Positions 23,210-34,100 of a stretch of DNA of 64,000 bases are shown in pieces. Each line of letters opens with the position of its first letter. Position 1 is the first letter of the stretch. This stretch comes from Flaveria trinervia. Taxonomy: Eukaryota; Streptophyta; Magnoliopsida; Asterales; Asteraceae. Both the position numbers and the translations under genes were made by a program. The notes beneath the pieces were generated by a model. That model searched no databases. It was not told the origin of the DNA and saw only the letters and a list, made by a program, of their open reading frames with translations. The DNA is taken from the NCBI GenBank assembly GCA_025506515.1, contig CM046447.1, forward strand, positions 89,521,498 through 89,585,497, written 5' to 3'.

Positions 23210-23497
23210 ATGGCAATCATGCGATGCATACGATTGGATCCAAGCGCATCAATGACTGTTGATGAATTTAAAGCATGGTTACGCACCTATGATGACAACC
23301 ATGATGGTCGTATCAGCCAAGAAGAGTTCAGAGAGGCGCTTCACGGTCTTAGGATGTGGTTTGGAAAGTGGAAGGCCAAAAAGGCGATGGAATCAGCTGA
23401 TTCTAATCATAGTGGCACCATAGATAGTGCCAGTGAGATGGAAAAGTTGGTGAAATTTGCTCAAAAGCATTTGCATATGAAGATATATGATTCATAA
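23210..23497 (+). CDS. Small EF-hand calcium-binding protein
   Basis: A 95-residue intronless protein of the plant small EF-hand group (calmodulin-like, cytosolic or nuclear Ca2+ sensor or buffer; the partner is unknown). The first EF-hand loop, residues 28-39 (DDNHDGRISQEE), has acidic or Asn residues at positions 1, 3, 5 and Glu at 12, so it should bind Ca2+. The second, residues 64-75 (DSNHSGTIDSAS), has Ser at position 12 instead of Glu and Ser at position 5, so it is probably weak or inactive. Between the hands is a Trp-rich linker (RMWFGKWKAKKAM) and the tail is LVKFAQKHLHMKI, both usual in this family. The ATG at 23210 is the first in frame; the second, three codons later, is possible. 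No signal peptide. Confidence 0.85.
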   Translation: MAIMRCIRLDPSASMTVDEFKAWLRTYDDNHDGRISQEEFREALHGLRMWFGKWKAKKAMESADSNHSGTIDSASEMEKLVKFAQKHLHMKIYDS

Positions 23498-23575
23498 GTC
23501 ATCTATTCTTATTCATTTAATAAATACTCGAGATAGAGGTTTGATGCTTTTATGTGTTTTTTATTAAGAGTAATG

Positions 23576-23702
23576 TCTAAATTTTTATGCATTTATTTAA
23601 AGATCTTCTTTAAGTCATGACAAAATCTCAGTGTATTTGATTGTCATGATGTTTGTTAAAAAGATCTTTTAAAAGAATGCATAAGGATATAGCATTACTC
23701 TT
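23576..23702. mobile_element. Short MITE
   Basis: A 127-bp imperfect palindrome. The ends are AAGAGTAATGTCTAAAT and the complement of AAGAGTAATGCTATAT, and the arms continue through ATGCATT, AAAGATCTT and CATGACAA to the centre. It lies just after the EF-hand stop and may be part of that gene's 3' UTR, where it would form a strong hairpin. The TSD was not resolved. Confidence 0.65.
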
Positions 23703-23967
23703 CTAATACATATTTGTGATGTAATTTAAGGCTAATGGTTTCTATTCTTCAATAACTTCTTGTAATTGTAATATGTTCGCAATAGTTCAGCTTATGAAAT
23801 TGTTTATGTTACGTTTTAGAGATGTATATTGTCATATCAATATCAACGTCACCTTGATTCAAATAAAGGTATAAACCTATTATTAGATACATATTCGAAA
23901 GATAATTATTATTCATATTGACATCTTATTTTCATCAATAAAATAAAAACATAAAAACTTTACAACT

Positions 23968-24245
23968 AAGTTACGATAGAAGTGTTTTCAAATTCATTTC
24001 GACTAATCTATTGATGGTAATTACAAGTTCAAACTATAAGACTACAATATTAACCGAACTAGCCTAAAGTTCAACAAACCATGTAATTTTTCCGGTGTTT
24101 TCAAATAAGTTATGATAGAAGTGTTTTTAAATTCATTTCAAGGAACATATTGATGATAATTTACAATTTCAACCTATAAGACTGTAATATTAACCAAACC
24201 AGCCTATAGTTCAATAGATCGACGATGTAGTTTTGCTGATGTCAT
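23968..24245. repeat. Tandem duplication, ~139-bp unit
   Basis: AAGTTACGATAGAAGTGTTTT (23968) recurs as AAGTTATGATAGAAGTGTTTT (24107), and the copies stay aligned through AATTCATTTC, CTATAAGACT, AATATTAACC and CAGCCTA/TAGCCTA. Several percent diverged. Confidence 0.8.
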
Positions 24246-25303
24246 CGAATAAAACTGCTTCTTAGATAAATATTGTATTTTAAAGTGACATCTAAAAGTA
24301 TTGAAATTCTAATGGCCGTGATGCATGTTACAATATTCTATCACCTAGAAAAGAAAATTATAGTCATTGTCCCAAACATGTCTTTTGACATAATATAAAG
24401 AGAACAAATACCCCCATCACCAATGCATTATTAGATTACAACAACTAAAGACTCTTAAAGAATTATACACCACTATTTCAAAAGCGACATTTTAAATTAC
24501 TACAAGTACACCTAAGTTTATATTTAAATGATTTGAAAAAGAGTTTAGTTTGGTTCACGATTAGAAACGCATTATATTTATCAATTAACTAGAAGTTTTT
24601 ATACGAGCTATTGAAAATTACATATGAAAAGAAAGTTGTCTTATTCTTAAAGGAGTAATCTGTAATATACTCTACTTTTTAAGATGTATATTATTATAAA
24701 AGTTCATGTTATTAGATATTTTAAACATTTAGGGTGATGACATATGTATGCTGTTTATTATATTTTATTTGTTGTATTCCGAACATTGACATAAAAGTAA
24801 GAATGATAAGATAAATAAATGAACTTGAAAATCTTAACAAATATCATTCAATTAACAGGTTACCTTATACCCGCAAGTATGCCTTATAATTAACGGGTAA
24901 TTACCAAACATTTGACAAGTATTAGGCCGGTTTAGGAGATGGTTTTACAATTTAAATAAGAGATTTAGGTTACCAATACTAGTTTCAACCTACCGCGTTT
25001 CCATTTTTATATGTTCACTCCTCAAAACCCTAATTTATCATCAATTAACCATCACAATCAGCTACAAATTTCTATTATGTTTTTTTTGTGTCAACTAAAT
25101 TTTCTATCAATTAATATATTCAATTTATTATGTACTTATTTCAGATTTTAACATGCATATAAAATATAAATTCTTATTTAAGCCTACTTGAAATGTTATA
25201 TGTGTATTTTCGTTCGTGTGGATATATTATACGGGTAACCCCACGATGCGACGTGTAACATAATATATAACTTATTTAAACTAAAAAACATATAGTAACA
25301 CTT

Positions 25304-25306
<3 letters not shown>
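24246..25306. other. Intergenic DNA
   Basis: AT-rich, no gene or bounded repeat recognised. Confidence 0.5.

Positions 25307-25357
<51 letters not shown>
25307..25357. repeat. (AT)n microsatellite
   Basis: About 50 bases of AT dinucleotides with one GT interruption, abutting the 5' end of a Helitron. Confidence 0.9.
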
Positions 25358-25358
25358 A

Positions 25359-26160
25359 TCTATAAATATTAATAAAACAATATTTTTTTGCCACTTGTCA
25401 TCTTCTTACACCACTTTTTTGACACTTGTCATTATTTTAAACATTCTCACTTTATTTTCCCTCCAAAAGAGTATTAAAATAATTTAAACATTAAAACAAT
25501 TTCTCTCTGTTCATAAAATTAATTTGGTCAATTGATACATTTTTTCTCTCATCTATATTTTTTTTAAATCAAACTATGTTTTTAAAAATAAATTTTATTT
25601 AAAAAATTTAAACTCATATATTTTTAAAACATTGAACCTTTTGAAACAAAATATTTTAAATCAGTCATTTTTTAAAATAATTATAAAAAATATGAAATTT
25701 CTAAAAGTAATTTTATTAAAACAACCAGAATAATTAGAAACCTGATTTTTAATAAACAAGATTTTTATAAACAATAACATTTAATAAGAAAATGTTAAAA
25801 AAATATTTAAAAATAAAACTATTTAGATAAGAGATTTAAAAATTGTATAATTGTTTTATCTTTTGAACAAATACGTATGTATAGTTTTATACATATATTA
25901 TATTAAAATATTGTACTGTAACTTTTCGTATTTATTACTAATTATATCCCGTTTAATAAATGAGTTTTTAGACTATCTATTTATTTATATATCTATCTGT
26001 CCATAACCTATCTATTATTTATTTACTTGAAATAGTAATTCATATGCAATTATAATTATATTTGATCTTCAAACATGGTTTTATAATTCATAAATTTCAA
26101 TTACTAATAAATTATTATTTTATTAATTCAACCCGCGTAATACAAGGGATACTAACCTAG
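25359..26160 (+). mobile_element. Non-autonomous Helitron
   Basis: Starts TCTATAAATATTAATAAAAC after an A and ends CTAG before a T. An imperfect hairpin (ACCCGCGTAATACAAGGGAT) lies 8 bases before CTAG, the usual Helitron 3' structure. It is 802 bp with no ORF, and shares its terminal design with the copies at 18217-18662 and 44349-44839. It was inserted next to an (AT)n run. Confidence 0.68.
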
Positions 26161-26180
26161 TATATATGTATATATATATA

Positions 26181-26772
26181 TATAGGGGATGGATCAAATG
26201 AGAACTAGTTTTTTTTGTGAGAACTCTAGGAACCAATCTCAACCACTAGTTTTTAATGACAAAATTGTAATTAAAAAAACATATTTAAAAAAATTATAAA
26301 TAAAAAAATAACATAAAAGTACAAAAAATAATAACACAAAAATGTTCCCCAACTTTTCCTCTTTCATAAAAAATATAAAAAAATTATAATAAATAAAAAA
26401 ATTCCCGTTTTTTAACGAAATTCGTTTTACACATGTGTAATATCGGATTTACACATGTGTAATATCGGATTTACACATGTGTAAATCCAGTACTATACAT
26501 GTGTATAACTAGATTTACACATATGTAAACAACGGATGTACGATTTTTTTAGAAAAATATATTAATATGGTAGGCGTTGGAAAGATAAATAAATACTGAA
26601 TTTTATGGTGAATTTTTTTTTAAAAAATGATGTCGTGAAAAAAAGTTACGAACGTTTAGAAAAAAAAGGGGGAAATGACATGTGATTTGCATGTTATAAA
26701 AAATGAGTGGCTGAGATTGGTTCCTAGAGTTCTCACAAAAAAAGATGGTTCTCATTTGAACCCTCTCCTATA
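26181..26772. mobile_element. (TA)n-associated MITE, copy 1
   Basis: Begins TATAGGGGATGGATCAAATG and ends with the inverse, CATTTGAACCCTCTCCTATA. The TIRs run about 60 bases (GAGAACT...GTGAGAACTCTAGGAACC). Inside are four to five near-palindromic words of the type TTACACATGTGTAA. The flanks are TA repeats, so the TSD is probably TA or lost in the repeat. No coding capacity. Confidence 0.8.
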
Positions 26773-27334
26773 TATAGGGGATGGATCAAATGAGAACTAG
26801 CTTTTTTTGTGAGAACTCTAGGAACCAATCTCAATCACTAGTTTTCAATGACAAAATTGTAATTAACATAAACATATTTAAAAAATGTATAAATAAAAAA
26901 ATAACATAAAAATAAAAAAATAAAAACACAAAAATATTCCCCAACTTTTCCTCTTTCATAAAAAAAATATAAAAAAATTTATAAAAAATAAAAAAAAATC
27001 CGTTTTTTAACGAAATTCGTTTTACACGTGTAATATCGGATTTACACATGTGTAAATCCAATACTACACATGTGTATAACTAGATTTACACATATCTAAA
27101 TAAAAGATATACGATTTTTTAGAAAAATATATCAATATGGTAGGCGTTGGAAAGATAAAAAAATACTTAATTTGATGGTGAAATTTTTTTTGAAAAAATG
27201 ATGTCGTGAAAAAAAGTTACGAACGTTTAAAAAAATTGGGGAAACGGCATGTGATTTGCATGTGATAAAAAATGAGTGACTAAAATTGGTTCCTAGAGTT
27301 CTCACAAAAAAATGTAGTTCTCATTTTACCCATC

Positions 27335-27340
<6 letters not shown>
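26773..27340. mobile_element. (TA)n-associated MITE, copy 2, head-to-tail with copy 1
   Basis: Near-identical to the preceding element over its full length and directly abutting it through TATATA. It ends CATTTTACCCATCCCCTATA before a (TA)n run at 27339-27371. It has fewer ACACATGTGT words than copy 1 (one block deleted). Confidence 0.8.
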
Positions 27341-27368
<28 letters not shown>

Positions 27369-27374
<6 letters not shown>

Positions 27375-28665
27375 GAGGGTTCTATTGAAAACCACATTAT
27401 AATTGAAAACTTAAAAACTCTTTTTTAACCATTGATCAATGTTAATCAAGGGTCAAGACCAAAGATGGTAGTTATGAAAATTTCTTTTAAATATTTATGA
27501 CAAGTATTAATAGCTAGGGGTAGAATAGGAAGAAACTATTTTTTGTTTTTCAAATTATTCCTATAAAAATGAAACTGTAATTGTTCTTTATTCCATATTA
27601 ATAATGGTATACTATAACTGTTTTTTCATTTTCTGTATATTCAAATAATTGATTTCACTAACTCCATTGATCATACGATTGTTCTTATGGTTTTAAATGA
27701 TAAAAATGATTTCTAGAGTACATGTTACATATACGTACCAACCAAAGTTACAATATGTAATGAATAAAGTTCATATATGTAACAACCAAATCCATTGAAA
27801 AACGAAAACTATGTAGATAAATGAGAAGACGTATCCAAGTTACGTATATGTAACAAGAAGAATTATATTTATCTGAACAATGAATTTGCATTAATATTAC
27901 ATAATCATTGGAACAAAAAAATTACATATATGTACCGATAGTGTTACGTATAAGTAACAACAGAGTTACATATATTTAAGAGTAGAGCTATCTATAATCT
28001 TATGTTACAAGTAACTTGGTAAGTTCAAATTTGAAAAAAAAATATAGAAATACGTATATGTAACTAGCTAGGCTTTCAAATCTTCATCTTTTTATTATGA
28101 GCATCAAGAACACACGCTAGTGTGTGTTTTTAGTAATCACAAAATCTATAATTTTATTCTAATTATTGATGTGATATATTGAAATTCATGATCATAATGA
28201 ATATGAAAATCATAAATATCATAATTTTGAAGCCATGCATCATTAGTTTCATCAAATATGTGAAGATTAATGTTGCAATCGTGTACTTGATCAGCTTCTC
28301 ATCTTAATTCTGACGATCACAACCCTTTACTCACATACATCGTCGTCTCTTTCTAGATAAACTCAATTTTTTAGTAAATGGAACCTTAAAAAATGTTGTT
28401 GATGAGTTAAACGAATAGAGAGATTTATAAGAGTATGGAGATTGATTTTAAATAGCAAAATAAAATTAAATTCAAAATAAATTATATAGATGAAAATCAA
28501 TTTGTAATGAGAAAAAAGTGATATTTAGTCTATTTGTGAAAACATACCATAGTTAGATTATAATAAAATTTACTAACATACCATTATATGAAATATTAAA
28601 ATTTTAATATTAACATGTTTTGATTGGTTAAAGTTGGTTTTTATGATTTTCAATTATAAACATAT
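27369..28665. mobile_element. Probable larger (TA)n-associated MITE relative
   Basis: The left end TATAGGGGAGGGTTCTATTG follows the same (TA)n run and resembles the MITE ends before it. The arm ATTATAATTGAAAACTTAAA has a diverged inverse near 28620-28660 (ATGATTTTCAATTATAA); the outermost right end is not recognisable. The interior carries many TTACATATATGTAA-like words, comparable to the palindromes of the two preceding MITEs. No ORF. Confidence 0.45.
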
Positions 28666-29310
28666 AAAAAGTTAGTCATTTAAAAACTACGATGAAAGTT
28701 GATTTAAAAGTCAACAATTGTAATCGTATAGTTAACCTATACGTAAAATATGATTAATATAGTTACATTATTTATAAAACAAATTTGTCCCTTAAACTTT
28801 TAAATGTTAATGTAAATAATAATTTGTCCCATTATAAATTTATAATATAGGATAGATTATAAACATCTACACATTTAAAAGATTAAGGAAATGGTCAACA
28901 TAAAAAAGGTAATAAATCTAAAAGGTGTAAAAAGAAATCACATCCATCAATCTTTGATCAACGAGATTAAATTAGAGAGAAAATAATTTGTTAGAGTGAT
29001 ATTCAAAACAAAGCTGCTATTGATTTTTTTGAAGTTGGTTTCACTTTTTTATATATCAATAACTTTTATATACGGCATTATTTATTTCTAAAAATTACTA
29101 TAAAACGAACGTTTTTAATTTTTAAAACAAGTATAACATTGTCATATAAAAATACTATTTTTTTACGTTTTTAAGTTCATGTTTTTTACGATCATCGATC
29201 ATTGTGCCTTTAATGTAACTAATTGTGTTTTTTTATTACTTGTGTTTTATTTTTAGATAGTGATGTGTTTTTCTATAATGGTAAATTCTAAAAAAACAGA
29301 AAATGACTCA
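28666..29310. other. Intergenic DNA
   Basis: AT-rich, no supported gene or element. Confidence 0.5.
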
Positions 29311-30060
29311 TTGTGTTTGTCACACATTAATATGTTATCCTAAACACTATAAGTTTTTTTTATTAATAAATCATATCATTGTATACTTAAATTGTAAGAC
29401 CAAACGATAAAATAATAACAAATTTATATAATATATAGAGAAAATTATATATATAGTCCCTATGATTTGACCATATTACATATTTGATCCCTGAATTTTA
29501 GAAATTGCAAAGTTAATCCAAATTTTTGTATAGCCATTACAAGTTTGGTCCCTCGATCTTTAATAGTTGCAAAGTTAGTCCAAATTTTCATGTGGGTTAT
29601 GCAGTTTTAGTCCTTAAAATTGAATTAAAAATCAGTTCAAACTTCATAAAATGCATAAAAATTGAATGAATTTAATGTCAGAGACCAAATATGAAATCAA
29701 TATACAAAACTTTGGACTAACTTTACAATTACTAAATTTAAGGACCAAACATGCAATTTGATTAAACCACAAGGATCATCTATGCAATTTTCTCTAATAT
29801 ATAAAACACAATGATAAAAATAGTTAATTGTGTTTTTTGCTCGTCATTATGTTCTCCTAAGCATTATGAGTTTTAAAAAACACATTGATAACATCATTGT
29901 ATACTTGTAATTATAAGGCACAATAATAAGATAATAAAAAGTTTATATAATAATATATAAAAAACAAAGATAAAATGATTCTTTGTGTTTTTAGCTCGTC
30001 GTTATGTTATCCTTAACACTATAAGTTTTGAAAAACGCATTTATTAAAACGTAATACACA
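29311..30060. repeat. Tandem array of ~153-bp units interrupted by a MULE MITE
   Basis: Units begin with TTGTGTTTT at about 29311, 29828 and 29983 and contain TATGTTATCCTAAACACTATA, CATTGTATACTT and AATAATAACAAATTTATATA-type blocks. Spacing 2-3 is 155 bases. Spacing 1-2 is 517 bases, which becomes about 151 once the MITE (29438-29794) and one TSD copy are removed, so the MITE landed inside an existing array. The last unit is partial. Confidence 0.75.
29438..29794. mobile_element. Mutator-like (MULE) MITE with perfect 9-bp TSD
   Basis: TIRs of about 85 bases: GAGAAAATTATATATATAGT on the left and the complement of GAGAAAATTGCATAGATGAT on the right, continuing through TTTGGTCC-like blocks. The flanks are TAATATATA on both sides (29429-29437, 29795-29803), a perfect 9-bp duplication, the size typical of Mutator. 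Same TIR family as the element at 37766-44002. No ORF. Confidence 0.88.
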
Positions 30061-31117
30061 ATGATGATAAGTTTGACACAATGACCTAACACATTTCACA
30101 CAATGTCTAAAACGTTGTATCCTTTAAAACAATAGAATGACGCATATAAAGCTTAGAATCATTTTAAAAATTTTTAGATTGAATATTTAAAATAATTTTC
30201 TATATACATATGTGTGAGCATAAATTTAATATAAATTTCTAATATACGCATATGTATGATATTTATGACGAGGAACACCGAGAAAACAAAAGGAAGAGAA
30301 GTTGATCAACTAATAAACATAAATCATTAAATTTTTTATATTACAATCTATCCCTTATCCTCCTTATAGTTTAACTATATGCATCATGTTTAAAATTTAT
30401 ATTCAATTAGACAATTTCTTATTTATTTACCTTTTTAATTACTTTCGCTGTATCTTCCGGTCACAAAATATATAAAATAATAAATATAAAGATAAATAGT
30501 AACAAAATATAGAGGATGAGTTTGTTTTTCTTTAAAATTGTAAGGATTGAATATGAGGATGAGTAATGAGATGAAGTTTTTATGTTACTTAAAATTAGAT
30601 GTGGTTAGGATAGGGGATGGATAAGGTATGTTTCATTTCTAGGATACACAATCTAATTGCCAAAAACATCTTTATCAGATTAGAAACCATATGCAAATTA
30701 ACGATTAAAATTTAAAAATTAGAAAGAAAAAAAAAAGTTAAAACCATCAAACCAAACCATTTCGGCTGACCCGTACAACCCAACCTAACCATTTTGGTTT
30801 GTTTTTTTTGAAGCTATAGATTGCGGTTTTGCCCGTAATGTTCGTCAAAAGACAAATAAACCGATTGATAAACAGACTAAAAGCATCAATTCATATAAAT
30901 CTACCCCATATTATTTTTATGTCCTAGACCTCCAGAACATGAAAGAAAATAAAATAAACAAGTTGTTCAAACTGAATTTAAGCAACACAAGTTGATGATG
31001 GAACAGCCAATAACTTTCTAAAAATGTACACACACTTTTCTACTTCACTACTCACTAGCATAACAGCAATAATCTAAACAGATAAAAATGAACAAGCTTT
31101 CACATACGTTTCAAGTT
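30061..31117. other. Intergenic DNA and 3' UTR of the B3 gene
   Basis: AT-rich. The part nearest 31117 should be the 3' UTR of the minus-strand B3 gene. No other feature recognised. Confidence 0.5.
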
Positions 31118-34100
31118 CTACCATGGTGCATTAACCTCTTCTTGGAACTTCACTTCATAGCTTCCAGCCTTCTGTTTCAAACCATCAACAATACCCTGGA
31201 TCTTTCTAGAAGATTCCTTCAGTTTCTTGAGCTCTTCTGTCAACCTTTTCACCTCGTCATCGACATGTTTTTGTTCCCTCTTAGCTTTTGTATACCTCTC
31301 GATATCCAACCTATTTTCTGATTCAAACGTGAGTCTTGAAAGCTTAAGAATCTTGTCTCTTATAAACCCAACTTTCATTCCCAATAGAGAGAATGATTTT
31401 AGAGAGTTATCCCACGCGTCGAACTCTTCCTTAGTTGTAGTGAGCTTGCAGTTTTTGATCTCGTTTGCAATCTTTACAGTTTCACCGATCATTCCTGCTA
31501 CTAACTTGTAATAACAGTTCTCAGGAAGACATTCATGGAGGAACTCTTTCCTATCCATGCAGAGTTTGAAGTAACTCATTCTCACATCATCTGGAAGCTC
31601 GGCGTCAATGCACACTCCTTTGACCATTATGTGGAAGTCTTTAAAGGTTTTGAGTTCTTGAAGCGAAAGATTCGGTTTAGAGGGTATGGAGCCTTCTAGA
31701 ACTTCTGAACCAATCTCTTCACTATTGTTTCCGGATTGTTCTGTCCTGTGGCAAATGACTTGTGATGATGGAGTTGATAATTTGAGTTTTTTTCGGGCCA
31801 TGGTTAAGGAGAGGGACTTTGCTCGCCTGGTTTTCCTTTTTATAGGAGAAGGTGTTTCGGTTTCTGTATGAAGTCAGAAAAAGGGGAAATTTATCAAACT
31901 GTGTTTATCTCTCAACTTATCGAATAAGATATATGAATAAATGATGCATAAAGACAAAAAGAGCTGGACTAAAACCTTCAGATCATCTTAATTATAAAAA
32001 AAGATGTTTACTGCCTTCAGATCATCTTAATTATAAAAAAAAGATGTTTACTGAAATAATACAAGATTTGGTAATCATGATAGATGCATTATATATCTAT
32101 GTCAAAATAAGAAAATTTAAAGAAACATTTCAGGTCAACAGGATTGTTTTAGCTGTATAGAAGTGAGGGGAACCGAAGTACATTTAACAAACATAGACGA
32201 TAAACAAAAGATGGTTAATCGATTTTTTTGAGGTCAAATGGCTATCTAATAACTTAATTCAAGGAGTAGATCGCTCTCAACATGTCACATTTGCAATCCA
32301 GTTTATTCAATCAAAATTAACATGATGAAACAGTTTTACAGTTGTCCTAATCCCTATTTTAAGTATTTAAATAGGTCCCTCACTAAAAATCCTAAAGCCA
32401 ATCCCTAGCTATATAATAATCTAATAATAATCTAATGAAAAGTACCATTGAAAAAACAGTCAACAAAAACACCATTAATCCAATCCACGAGTCATACCAT
32501 AACTAATTCCCCAAAAAAATAACCTCTAGTCGTCTATCGTTATTAGCGCTGACTAGTATCACCCTATGGCCTACACAAATCATCTCGTGTCTGCCTTGAA
32601 TCAATTTTCTATCTCTGAAAACACAACCTCCCATTCTTTATCGTCCACAAATTTAGAATGCTTCAAACCCTCAACTCCACTCCCACCACGATCCAGTTCC
32701 CCTTTTATCTTTTTTGGTCTCACTGCTCTGCATAGCTTCCTGGAATCCCTGTCTATTTCCCCTCCTTCCTAATGACTTGTGATGACACAATTTTTCCCCT
32801 TTCTATGCTCCCATAACTCCTAAAAGTATGTTCTAATGTTATCTTATAAGTGATAAGACCCGAGTAGGTTTCAACAAACAAATTATGATTCATCAACTTA
32901 GTATTGTGATGAAAGTTGCTCTTAGGATGTTGGTTCTAGAATAGCGTCTAAGGCGCAAGGCACTGGACACGATCAGGAAAACACCTCAGGGCCTTAAGGC
33001 GACACCTCTTGCACATCAGGTCAAAATTGGTCAAGACTCAAGATAAGGGTAAGTAGGAGTGTGATACGTAGAAACAACCAAAGGGATGAATAAGTTACGA
33101 ATGGTTTATATGATAAAAAGGCCAATATGAAAAAAAGATTAGACACGTGCAACTTTTTCTTGTACATAAGGCTTATTTGGTCGTACATATAGCAACGCCC
33201 CACGTACATGAGGCTCTCATTTCATGCCTTGTGCCTTGGCCCTTTTAGGCCTAAGTGCCTTGATGTGCCTCATACTTTTTAAAACCAAGCCTAGGTTCTA
33301 ATTTGAATCCATCTAGTTTAATTTATCGACATCAACATAATGAAAAAATTCTCTTAATCATAGGGCTATAAACGAACCAGACGTTTAGCGAACAATTCGG
33401 CAAGAAGTTTGTTTATGTTCATTCATTTAATAAATGAACAAATACAAACAAGAAAATTCGGTTTTTAAATACAAATGAACGTAAACAGAGGCCGTGTTCG
33501 TTCATCTATGTTCGTGAACATTCGATAATGTGTTCGTTAGTGTTTTATTCATTTAATATTCTATATTTTTTTTATTTTACTAGCTTTAAGCTTTTAAAAA
33601 TATGATACCTTATTTATACTATATTTCTTTACCAACATCCCCCATTTGACTATTTTTAACTTTAGTTTATGTTAAAGTTTGACAAACTTATTTATTTTTG
33701 TGTTAATGATATTTATAATAATTATGTCAGGTATGTTCGGATAGTTATTTTAAGTTTGTGTTAAAGCTTGACAAACTTTCATTGGTGTTTGTTTATGTTC
33801 ATAAACATTTGTTTGTGTTTGTTTTTGCTTGTGATCATTTATGTTCAGTAAGTGTTCATGAACATTTAATTTCCTAAATAATGAACACGAACAAAAAATC
33901 TCATTTGGTAAGTGTGTGAACATAACAGCTCATGAACAACCTCCTTTTCTTTACGAACGAACACAAACAAGTTCGTTTACAGCCTTAATCCTTCTATATA
34001 GAAGTACCTAACTAAGAATCCTAGAAAACTAAAAATACCAATGACAATCCCCATCTATAAAAGTATTCCTAATAATTACCTAATGAAAAATACCACTAGC

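Noticed and set aside
26831..27061. 76-codon Phe-rich minus-strand frame
   Set aside because: Comes from A/T runs inside a MITE copy.
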